From positions 1 to 6,503 of the forward strand of contig JAFCEU010000034.1 in assembly GCA_017608995.1 (NCBI GenBank): DNA of 6,503 nucleotides. The letters are read 5' to 3'. Positions 1-4,985 of this stretch are shown in pieces (positions within the stretch are counted from its first letter, which is position 1; each line of letters starts with the position of its first letter). The position numbers and the translations under genes are program-made. The DNA is from Candidatus Iainarchaeum sp. Lineage in GTDB: Archaea > Iainarchaeota > Iainarchaeia > Iainarchaeales > DTGL01. Below the pieces are notes generated by a model. The model was not told where the DNA came from, ran no database searches, and saw only the letters and a list, made by a program, of their open reading frames with translations.

Positions 1-734
1 ACTTGAGCAAAGTTCTTTGCGCGCATTATTTTTGCAACTATTGTGAAAATATTTTGTTCGCGCTCTCTGTAGCTGAGAGTTTCAACCTCGCGCGTAGTTA
101 TTTTGCCTTCTGTTGCCAGCGTCTGCAAATCGAGAATAGCTGCTCTAACATCGCCTTCTGAGCGCTTAGCTAAAAGCACTAAAGCCTCTTTCTCAAAAGC
201 GATTCCTTCCTTGGCACAAATTTCGCACAAGCGCTTTGCTATGGAAAGTGCATTCACGCGCTTTAGCTTTAGGAGCTCACAGTAAGGCCTTATAACAGCA
301 AGCTTTTTATCTGCATAAACATCATTTGCTGTGAGAATTACAGGGTTGCTTGTTTCTTTCAGAATCCTTGCTATTGCGCCTGCGCCACCGCGATCTTGAG
401 CCTGTAAACCATCAACTTCATCAAGCAAAATTAAGCGCCTTGTGCCGGAAAAAGAGGCGCCTTGAGAAGCAGCTCCTGCTAAGCGTTCAATAATATCCTT
501 TGTGCGGAAATCGCTTGCGTTCATCTCAAAAACCTGCCAGTTCATCTCTCGAGCGCAAAGTAATGCTAACGTAGTTTTTCCGTTGCCAGCAGGCCCATAT
601 AAAAGCAATGGTTTCTGCTTGTTGCCGCGCTGCCAAGCTTCTGCCCAAGCTTTTACTCTGACGACTACCTCTGGATTGCCCACAAATTCGCTCCAGTGCT
701 TGGGCATATATTTCTCAGTCCAGAGCTCAGGCAT
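1..734 (-). CDS. rfcL: Replication factor C large subunit (clamp loader), 3' part cut by window edge
   Basis: Large subunit of the archaeal clamp loader, which with RFC small subunits opens the PCNA ring and loads it on primer-template DNA using ATP. The visible 244 residues begin MPELWTEKYMPK, matching the RFC-L N-terminus. They continue with Walker A GPAGNGKTT (47-55), Walker B LILLDEVDGL (101-110), the RFC-L-type region QDRGGAGA (113-120), sensor 1 LTAND (134-138) and sensor 2 SEGDVRAAI (192-200). The SRC arginine-finger motif of small subunits is absent; RPYCELLKLKR (149-159) stands in its place, which supports the large subunit. The ATG at 732-734 is chosen because the family N-terminus starts there and an AT-rich box lies 26 bases upstream, suggesting a leaderless mRNA. 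Oddities: the usual KYRP is KYMP, and Walker A has Ala where Pro is usual. The C-terminal collar lies outside the window. Confidence 0.95.
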   Translation of the reverse strand, partial: MPELWTEKYMPKHWSEFVGNPEVVVRVKAWAEAWQRGNKQKPLLLYGPAGNGKTTLALLCAREMNWQVFEMNASDFRTKDIIERLAGAASQGASFSGTRRLILLDEVDGLQAQDRGGAGAIARILKETSNPVILTANDVYADKKLAVIRPYCELLKLKRVNALSIAKRLCEICAKEGIAFEKEALVLLAKRSEGDVRAAILDLQTLATEGKITTREVETLSYREREQNIFTIVAKIMRAKNFAQ

Positions 735-756
735 AAAAGAAAGAGAGAAAAAAAGG

Positions 757-764
757 TTAAATTA
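757..764 (-). promoter_or_regulatory. Putative TATA box for rfcL
   Basis: On the minus strand this reads TAATTTAA, centred about 26 bases before the rfcL ATG. That is the distance expected if transcription starts at or beside the start codon (leaderless mRNA). The spacer is almost pure pyrimidine (AACCTTTTTTTCTCTC...). The call rests on position and composition only. Confidence 0.45.
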
Positions 765-767
765 GGT

Positions 768-785
768 GTGGTTAAAGAAAACCAC
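768..785. repeat. Perfect 6-bp inverted repeat in divergent promoter region
   Basis: GTGGTT-aaagaa-AACCAC is a perfect 6-bp inverted repeat with a 6-base spacer. It sits between the putative TATA boxes of rfcL and the divergent GTPase gene, just upstream of the rfcL box. It could be an operator for a dimeric regulator of either gene, or chance. It is not placed as a terminator because both flanking genes point away from it. Confidence 0.3.
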
Positions 786-813
786 CAACAAAGGAGCAGC
801 CATACAAGTCTCT

Positions 814-822
814 ATTTATTAA
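814..822 (+). promoter_or_regulatory. Putative TATA box for the GTPase gene
   Basis: ATTTATTAA is centred about 31 bases before the ATG at 850. It would place the transcript start a few bases ahead of the start codon. No convincing Shine-Dalgarno site lies between, so the mRNA is probably leaderless or nearly so. Confidence 0.45.
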
Positions 823-849
823 TTTTGCTGTTCAATTAGTAGGGTTCGC

Positions 850-2034
850 ATGGAAATCGCTTTGGTTGGGGCGCCAAACTCTGGGAAGAGCACTTTCTTC
901 AATGCAGCTACTTTGGGGAATGCTGAAGTAGGTAACAGGCCTTTTGTAACAATAAAGCCCAATGAAGGCATCGCTTACATTAAGGTTAGGTGCCCGCACA
1001 ATGAGCTTGGAAAGGAATGTAATCCAAAGCATGGTTACTGTAAAAATGGCTGGCGTTTTGTTCCCATAAAGCTCTGGGATGTTGCTGGTTTAGTACCGCA
1101 AGCGTGGCAAGGCAAAGGTCTCGGAAACCAATTCTTGAATGACATTATGCAGGCGCAAGCATTGATACATGTGTTGGATGCAAGCGGCTCCACAGACACG
1201 GAAGGAAATATTGTGGGTGCTGGCAACTTTGATCCAGAAATAACGCTTACTTTTTTGGAGAAAGAAATCGCTTATTGGATAAAGGGAATTATTGAAAGGT
1301 CGCTTAAAGAGGTAAAGCATGTGAGCGCTGATGCTTCTGTGAAAATACTTGCAAAGCATTTGAGCGGCTTAGGCATAAGCGAGGATCAGGTAAAAGAAGT
1401 GGTGAATAGCAGCGATGAATTCAAAGGCAGAGCAAGCGAATGGAATGCTGAGAGCTTGCTGAAATTTGCGGAAAGGGTAAGAGAAATAAGTAAGCCGATG
1501 ATAATTGCAGCGAACAAAGCGGATTTATCAGTGGCTGAACAGAACATAGAAAAGCTTAAGGAAAAATACTCAAGCAAAGAGATAATTCCTGTTTCTGCCG
1601 AAGCAGAGCTTGCGTTGAGAAGAGCAAGCGAATCTGGCTTGATAGAATATGTTCCTGGTGAATCTGATTTCAAAGAACTAAAAGATATTCCTGAGAATCA
1701 GAAAAAAGCACTTGAGTATATACGAAGCAAAGTGCTCAAAAAATTTGGGAGCACAGGCGTGCAGTATGTGCTGAATTCTGTTGCGTTTGAACTGCTTGAG
1801 TTAATCGTTGTGTTTCCGGTGGAGGATCAAAACAAATGGAGTGATTCTAAAGGCAACGTGCTGCCAGATGCATTCCTGCTGAAAAAAGGCTCAACCGCTT
1901 TAGATTTGGCATACAAAGTGCATACAGAAATAGGTAAGCGCTTTGTTGCAGCCATAGATTGTAGAACCGGGCAGAAAATAGGTAAGGAAACGCAGCTAAA
2001 GCATCTTGATGTTATAAAAATAATTACTCGCTAG
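850..2034 (+). CDS. ychF: Translation-associated GTPase, Obg superfamily, archaeal Ygr210/YchF-like type
   Basis: A 394-residue P-loop GTPase of the OBG/YchF group (COG0012), thought to act with ribosomes. It shows G1 GAPNSGKST (7-15), G3 DVAGL (77-81), G4 NKAD (222-225), a likely G5 PVSAE (247-251) and a C-terminal TGS domain (about 318-394, ending in HLDVIKI). True YchF/OLA1 proteins carry a changed G4 motif (NxxE) and prefer ATP. This one keeps NKAD and has the insert CPHNELGKECNPKHGYC (48-64) followed by the LGNQFLNDIMQA stretch, which matches the archaeal/fungal Ygr210 branch. GTP is therefore the likelier substrate, and the symbol follows common archaeal annotation rather than strict orthology to bacterial YchF. 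C48, H50, C58, H61 and C64 could bind metal (inference). The gene is divergent from rfcL, and its last 11 bases overlap the 3' end of the convergent small gene. Confidence 0.93.
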   Translation: MEIALVGAPNSGKSTFFNAATLGNAEVGNRPFVTIKPNEGIAYIKVRCPHNELGKECNPKHGYCKNGWRFVPIKLWDVAGLVPQAWQGKGLGNQFLNDIMQAQALIHVLDASGSTDTEGNIVGAGNFDPEITLTFLEKEIAYWIKGIIERSLKEVKHVSADASVKILAKHLSGLGISEDQVKEVVNSSDEFKGRASEWNAESLLKFAERVREISKPMIIAANKADLSVAEQNIEKLKEKYSSKEIIPVSAEAELALRRASESGLIEYVPGESDFKELKDIPENQKKALEYIRSKVLKKFGSTGVQYVLNSVAFELLELIVVFPVEDQNKWSDSKGNVLPDAFLLKKGSTALDLAYKVHTEIGKRFVAAIDCRTGQKIGKETQLKHLDVIKIITR

Positions 2035-2269
2035 CTTTAGCATTTTCCTTAATTTTTTCTGCAGTGAGCTCTTCTTCGATTAGTCTGCTTAACTTTTTCA
2101 TCTCCTTGTCTTTGTTCTTTAGCTTGTGCAATGCATAGAAGTAAGCATTCAGTATCGAATCTAACGAAAGGTTTCGCTTGAATCCTATGCGCGCTATTTC
2201 TTCGAAGTAAAGCTTCACTATTCTCAAAGCAATCTCTTCATCAGGAATTTGGAATTTCTTTGCAGGAAT
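2024..2269 (-). CDS. Small helical protein of unknown function, apparent ATT start
   Basis: I do not recognise this 81-residue protein. It begins (I/M)PAKKFQIPDEEIALRIV and continues through EEIARIGFKRNLSLDSIL, NAYFYALHKLKNKDKE and a highly charged C-terminus. It is probably all helical and soluble. A perfect ribosome binding site GGAGGTGAT (2274-2282) lies four bases before an ATT codon at 2267-2269. No ATG, GTG or TTG is available there in frame, and an in-frame TAA stands just upstream (2270-2272). The first conventional start is TTG at 2225-2227, about 46 bases after the site, and would discard well-formed coding sequence. The ATT is therefore preferred as start, or a start codon was lost by mutation or error. 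It lies 20 bases after the cdc6 stop, so it is probably co-transcribed with and coupled to cdc6. The 3' end overlaps the convergent GTPase gene. Confidence 0.72.
   Translation of the reverse strand: MPAKKFQIPDEEIALRIVKLYFEEIARIGFKRNLSLDSILNAYFYALHKLKNKDKEMKKLSRLIEEELTAEKIKENAKASE
2053..2058 (+). terminator. Possible oligo-T terminator of the GTPase gene
   Basis: A run of six T follows the GTPase stop by about 18 bases, after a shorter TTTT run at 2043-2046. Archaeal RNA polymerase often terminates at such runs without a hairpin. It lies within the coding region of the antisense small gene. On the other strand, T5 at 2016-2020 could do the same for the cdc6 transcript. Confidence 0.3.
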
Positions 2270-2273
2270 TTAA

Positions 2274-2282
2274 ATCACCTCC
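2274..2282 (-). promoter_or_regulatory. Perfect Shine-Dalgarno site preceding an ATT codon
   Basis: On the minus strand GGAGGTGAT is fully complementary to the conserved archaeal 16S 3' end (AUCACCUCC). It is followed by TTAA and then ATT. The gene at 3527 has the same arrangement, GAGGTGAT followed by TAGA and then GTG, also with four bases between. The site fixes the start of the small gene downstream of cdc6 and is the main evidence for the ATT start. Confidence 0.75.
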
Positions 2283-2289
2283 AAAAACG

Positions 2290-3414
2290 CTAAGTATTGC
2301 AGATTTCTTTTATCGCTTCCTTTGGTTGAGCAAGTTTTATTGCGCGGGTTCTACCGCGGATTCCTTTTTCAACAACCTTTGCCTCTATAAGGTTTAGCTC
2401 CGCTAATCTATTAAGCTTCTTTCGAAAACTTCTTTCAGTAATGGGCTCCTGCGCCTGCCTGCAATAAAGCCTGTAGAGTTTGCCAGAAAATAATTCAACA
2501 TGGTCGCAGAGTATTGCAAGGATTTTTTTCTCGTGTATATCTAAGAAAGGCGCTGCCTTTTGCAATGCTCTCGGTTTTATCTGCTCGAAAGCTTTTCTTA
2601 GGTGCGCTAGTGTAACCTTCTTTGCGTTTTCTCTTTCAGCTAAGCGGCCAGCTATTAGCAATGATTCTATGGCCATGCGAGCATCTCCATTATGCTTAGC
2701 TGCATGAGCAGCAGCAACATTTATCACCTCGTTATCAAGAACATTGGCAAAGAATGCGTGCTTTACGCGCTCTTTGAGTATCTCTTTGAGCTGTACTGGC
2801 GTGTAAGGCTCAAACATTATTTCGCGGCTTAGCAGGGAGCTTCTTACGCGAGAATCAAGCATAGCTAAAAGCTCAGCATTATTCGAAATCATTATTATGC
2901 CAATATGTGCATCTTGGTGCTCAACAATTCTAAGTAAATCATAAAGGAGTAAGGAAATTGTTTTGTTGCCCGCCAATTGATCAACTTCGTCAAGTACAAC
3001 TATTGGAACAATGCTAACTCTTTTAAGTGCACTTAGCAATTCAGCATAAACCTCATCTGTAGCTATGCCACGCCTTGGCACAGCTCTTCCAAGCGATAGG
3101 CAAAGCTTGTTGAGTATTGCATTGCGCGTATTGAATTCAAAACAGTTTATGTAAATTCCTTTTGCCTTCGAGGTATATTCCTCAAGCTCACGCAAAACGT
3201 ACTTAGCGGTGACCGTCTTGCCTGTGCCGCTCTTGCCGCAGACAAAAAGGTTTTGTGGTTTGCCTCCGCGCAGAGCAGGTTTTAACGCATGCGCTATTTC
3301 CGCTATCTGCGAGTCTCTGAATGGAAGCCTCTCAGGAATGTACTCAGGGTACAAAAAGCGCTCATCCTTGAAAATGCTGCTTTCAGTTATCTCCGCAAAG
3401 ATGTTCCGAGGCAT
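2290..3414 (-). CDS. cdc6: Orc1/Cdc6 family replication initiator
   Basis: A 374-residue AAA+ protein that binds replication origins and loads the MCM helicase in archaea. Visible features are the N-terminal YIPERLPFRDSQ (25-36), Walker A GKSGTGKTV (60-68), Walker B IVVLDEVDQL (138-147), sensor 1 ISNN (176-179) and DSRVRSSL (187-194). Sensor 2 NGDARMAI follows at 242-249, with a C-terminal winged-helix DNA-binding domain at about 290-365 (FRKKLNRLAELNLIEAK). The length is normal for the family and all ATPase motifs look intact. The ATG at 3412-3414 fits the family N-terminus, with an AT-rich box about 27 bases upstream and no Shine-Dalgarno site, implying a leaderless message. A small gene follows after 20 bases, and a short divergent region upstream may carry origin or autoregulatory elements. 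Confidence 0.95.
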   Translation of the reverse strand: MPRNIFAEITESSIFKDERFLYPEYIPERLPFRDSQIAEIAHALKPALRGGKPQNLFVCGKSGTGKTVTAKYVLRELEEYTSKAKGIYINCFEFNTRNAILNKLCLSLGRAVPRRGIATDEVYAELLSALKRVSIVPIVVLDEVDQLAGNKTISLLLYDLLRIVEHQDAHIGIIMISNNAELLAMLDSRVRSSLLSREIMFEPYTPVQLKEILKERVKHAFFANVLDNEVINVAAAHAAKHNGDARMAIESLLIAGRLAERENAKKVTLAHLRKAFEQIKPRALQKAAPFLDIHEKKILAILCDHVELFSGKLYRLYCRQAQEPITERSFRKKLNRLAELNLIEAKVVEKGIRGRTRAIKLAQPKEAIKEICNT

Positions 3415-3436
3415 AGTAGAATTAGATGTGATAAAT

Positions 3437-3446
3437 TATTTTAATT
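3437..3446 (-). promoter_or_regulatory. Putative TATA box for cdc6
   Basis: The minus strand reads TTAAAATAAT, centred about 27 bases before the cdc6 ATG, as for a leaderless transcript. The surrounding 30 bases are nearly all A/T, so the exact box is uncertain. Confidence 0.4.
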
Positions 3447-3461
3447 GATAGAGAATGTTTA

Positions 3462-3471
3462 TCGGAACCGA
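3462..3471. repeat. Short inverted repeat in the cdc6 divergent region
   Basis: TCGG-AA-CCGA is the only GC-rich island in an otherwise AT-rich 112-base region between cdc6 and the divergent 61-residue gene. Orc1/Cdc6 genes often lie beside an origin and can bind their own upstream region. This short element is a candidate binding half-site or chance; it does not match an origin recognition box that I can recognise. Confidence 0.2.
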
Positions 3472-3485
3472 ACTCTTTCAGGCTA

Positions 3486-3493
3486 TTTAAATA
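3486..3493 (+). promoter_or_regulatory. Putative TATA box for the 61-residue gene
   Basis: TTTAAATA within the palindrome CTATTTAAATAG (3483-3494) is centred about 37 bases before the GTG start at 3527. A start of transcription about 26 bases downstream would fall near 3515, giving a very short leader that just includes the Shine-Dalgarno site. Confidence 0.5.
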
Positions 3494-3514
3494 GGGCAAA
3501 GCGTTTATTAAAAT

Positions 3515-3522
3515 GAGGTGAT
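3515..3522 (+). promoter_or_regulatory. Shine-Dalgarno site deciding the GTG start at 3527
   Basis: GAGGTGAT followed by TAGA and then GTG. The four-base spacing supports GTG 3527-3529 as the initiator. The earlier in-frame GTG at 3518-3520 lies inside the site itself and cannot be the start. Confidence 0.7.
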
Positions 3523-3526
3523 TAGA

Positions 3527-3712
3527 GTGAAAATCATCAGGAAAGTTGAGTTCGAAGCAATGCCTTTGGAAAAGCTTGAACTTGAAAAACAGAGAATGTT
3601 TAAAAGGGTATTGAAGGGTGAAGAGCCCAAAAAATACAGGAATCTATTATACGAACTGCTCGGAGTAATTGAATGCAAAAGAAGATTTGAACTTAATGTA
3701 GAAATAGCTTAA
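3527..3712 (+). CDS. Small highly charged protein of unknown function (61 aa)
   Basis: Not recognised. The protein begins MKIIRKVEFEAMPLEKLELEK and is unusually rich in Lys, Arg and Glu. A probable amphipathic helix covers about 13-32 and a second about 36-53 (YRNLLYELLGVIECKRR), with one Cys at 50. There is no membrane segment or signal peptide, and it is likely a soluble helical hairpin. The GTG start is set by the Shine-Dalgarno site four bases upstream. The gene stands alone between a promoter-like region divergent from cdc6 and a hairpin at its 3' end. Its neighbours give no clear hint of function; regulation shared with cdc6 is possible because the two share an upstream region. Confidence 0.72.
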   Translation: MKIIRKVEFEAMPLEKLELEKQRMFKRVLKGEEPKKYRNLLYELLGVIECKRRFELNVEIA

Positions 3713-3737
3713 CCCCTGCTCCAACACCTCGCCGCAA

Positions 3738-3760
3738 AGCAGGAGCTAAACGCTCCTGCT
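3738..3760. terminator. 9-bp hairpin between convergent genes
   Basis: AGCAGGAGC-taaac-GCTCCTGCT forms a perfect 9-bp stem with a 5-base loop, about 25 bases after the stop of the plus-strand 61-residue gene. The loop and stem contain the TAG stop (3746-3748) of the minus-strand membrane protein gene. No T-run follows on either strand, so this is not a classical intrinsic terminator. It may stabilise 3' ends or help end both convergent transcripts. A third CTGCTCC copy stands at 3716-3722. Confidence 0.55.
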
Positions 3761-4549
3761 CCCCATCAATAATGAAACCGCAATTGCAGTAATAACAGCA
3801 ACCATTGCAGTAGTTCCGAAGTAGTTGAAAGAAAGCAGTGTTTCCAAAGGGATTAGTGCCCAAAAATGGCCTAAAAATATAGAGAGTGCAAAAGCGAAAA
3901 TAAGGGCAACCAGAAGGTGCGCTACTCCACGAACATAACTCTTATAACTTGTTTTTATGAAAATGAATGCTCCGATGAAAAACACTAAAAAGAATGCAAA
4001 ACCTGTTTGAGGATTTGGAGCTGGAAAGGTTTTCGATGAGAATATACCAAACTCTGCAATAATAACATAGCTTAAAACTGCCAAAAGCGAACGATCGTTC
4101 CTAAGCTGGTTTTTCAATGCTTGCGTTGTAAGCATCTTTGGTTGCTGTATTGTGGTTGGCTCTATCTCTGGAGCTGGCTCCGGTCTTTTCTTAGCGGTTC
4201 TTTTTAATGAGAGGATTGCGACTACTAAAGAGAGAAGCAGAACTATGCCACCCAAAGCACCCATAATCAAGGTTTGCAAAGGCATTGTAGTAAGCGCTTC
4301 GATACTCAGCTTATCATAAAAGCTTGTAACAAAAAGATAGCCGGAAACAACTATTAAAGCAAGAAGGAGGATGCTTTTTATAAGTGCAATTATCCACTTT
4401 GCAACCTTCAAAAGGAGAAGAACGAAAACAATGAGCATAGCAAAAACAGCAAGGGCAAGCAATACATAAACGGGTTCTAATGCCAATAAATTCGGCACGT
4501 ACTGTCCAAAGAAAAGCTCTTGTAAATTTGCAAGGGAATTTAGATCCAT
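3746..4549 (-). CDS. Polytopic membrane protein of unknown function (about 7 helices)
   Basis: Not recognised. The 267-residue protein has hydrophobic segments at about 25-48, 51-76, 92-115, 154-171, 183-200, 208-228 and 246-262. A hydrophilic loop at 116-153 is rich in Lys, Pro and Glu (KRTAKKRPEPAPEIEP), probably on the cytoplasmic side by the positive-inside rule. No catalytic motif, transporter signature or signal peptide is evident. The ATG at 4547-4549 is preferred to the adjoining GTG (4550-4552) because an AT-rich box lies about 27 bases upstream, consistent with leaderless translation. Its stop codon lies inside the hairpin shared with the convergent small gene. It is divergent from a second small membrane protein at 4640, so the two may be co-regulated and may work together (inference). 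Confidence 0.82.
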   Translation of the reverse strand: MDLNSLANLQELFFGQYVPNLLALEPVYVLLALAVFAMLIVFVLLLLKVAKWIIALIKSILLLALIVVSGYLFVTSFYDKLSIEALTTMPLQTLIMGALGGIVLLLSLVVAILSLKRTAKKRPEPAPEIEPTTIQQPKMLTTQALKNQLRNDRSLLAVLSYVIIAEFGIFSSKTFPAPNPQTGFAFFLVFFIGAFIFIKTSYKSYVRGVAHLLVALIFAFALSIFLGHFWALIPLETLLSFNYFGTTAMVAVITAIAVSLLMGSRSV

Positions 4550-4570
4550 CACAGCAAAAAAAGGTTATTG

Positions 4571-4581
4571 AATATTTATAT
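4571..4581 (-). promoter_or_regulatory. Putative TATA box for the polytopic membrane protein
   Basis: The minus strand reads ATATAAATATT, centred about 27 bases before ATG 4549. It is the best match in the window to an archaeal TATA box. It is followed by AACCTTTTTTT, an 11-mer also present upstream of rfcL. Confidence 0.55.
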
Positions 4582-4610
4582 TTCTTTCTGTTTCTACCAC
4601 ATAAAAACTA

Positions 4611-4618
4611 TTTTAAAA
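4611..4618 (+). promoter_or_regulatory. Putative TATA box for the 96-residue membrane protein
   Basis: TTTTAAAA is centred about 26 bases before ATG 4640, which fits a leaderless transcript. It also argues against a longer reading frame beginning at 4568, whose extra residues would be encoded across this promoter. Confidence 0.5.
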
Positions 4619-4639
4619 TTAAACTATAAGGATATTTGT

Positions 4640-4930
4640 ATGGGAGAAGAAGAAAAGAAGGAAGAAAAAACCGCTGGCAATAGAATAGACGGAATACTTC
4701 AAAAAGCGCTTGATAAGGTGAGCAAGGGAATAAGCACATTTGTTGCTTCTATCTTTTTCATACTTGCAGTAGGAATTTTTATTGGCGCTTATGTGGCATC
4801 TAGAGAACCGGAGTATATTTATATGGCAATAGGCGCGCCGGCTGTGCTTGGCCTAATTTCCTACTATAACCGTGACATCGCAGCAGTGCTCTTTTTCTTT
4901 TTCCTTGTGTTCTTCTTTTTCATAGCTTAA
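4640..4930 (+). CDS. Small membrane protein with Phe-rich C-terminus (96 aa)
   Basis: Not recognised. A strongly charged N-terminus (MGEEEKKEEK) and an amphipathic stretch (15-30) precede hydrophobic segments at about 32-53, 59-76 and 80-96. The last segment is almost all aromatic (LFFFFLVFFFFIA) and runs to the C-terminus. The topology is probably three helices with the acidic/basic N-terminus in the cytoplasm. The ATG at 4640 is chosen over the in-frame start at 4568 because of the TATA-like box 26 bases upstream and the typical N-terminus it gives. The gene is divergent from the seven-helix protein and 55 bases ahead of the pilin-like operon, on the same strand. Its T-rich 3' end may itself promote termination. 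Confidence 0.78.
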   Translation: MGEEEKKEEKTAGNRIDGILQKALDKVSKGISTFVASIFFILAVGIFIGAYVASREPEYIYMAIGAPAVLGLISYYNRDIAAVLFFFFLVFFFFIA

Positions 4931-4938
4931 ATTCTTTT
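4892..4938 (+). terminator. T-rich tract at the 3' end of the 96-residue gene, possible terminator
   Basis: T5 runs at 4892-4896, 4898-4902 and 4916-4920, plus T4 at 4935-4938, span the last codons and the bases after the stop. Archaeal RNA polymerase responds to such runs. The tract could terminate transcription before the pilin-like operon, although part of it is forced by the phenylalanine codons. Confidence 0.3.
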
Positions 4939-4952
4939 AATAACTTTGTGCA

Positions 4953-4968
4953 AGCTATTTTTATAGCT
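4953..4968 (+). promoter_or_regulatory. Putative TATA box within a 6-bp inverted repeat, pilin-like operon
   Basis: AGCTAT-TTTT-ATAGCT is a perfect inverted repeat with a TTTT centre. Its AT core (ATTTTTATA) lies about 25 bases before the TTG start at 4986, as expected for a leaderless promoter. It could instead be a weak terminator for the upstream gene, or an operator overlapping the TATA box. Confidence 0.45.
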
Positions 4969-4985
4969 GCTAAGAGAGTGGTTGC

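Noticed and set aside
103..765. Plus-strand open frames at 103-285 and 502-765
   Set aside because: They are antisense to rfcL, whose minus-strand protein matches the clamp loader family throughout; their translations show no family features.
768..785. Inverted repeat as a transcription terminator
   Set aside because: It lies between two divergent genes, so no transcript needs to end there; an operator or chance is more likely.
832..1673. Minus-strand open frames within the GTPase gene
   Set aside because: They are shadows of a well-conserved GTPase coding sequence, with low-complexity translations and no plausible start signals.
2480..3448. Plus-strand open frames at 2480-2707 and 3209-3448
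   Set aside because: They are antisense to cdc6, whose motifs account for the whole stretch.
3518..3526. GTG at 3518 as start of the 61-residue gene
   Set aside because: This GTG is part of the GAGGTGAT ribosome binding site; GTG 3527 is correctly spaced after it.
4568..4639. Longer start for the 96-residue membrane protein
   Set aside because: The extra 24 residues would be encoded across the likely TATA box and divergent promoter; ATG 4640 sits 26 bases after that box.
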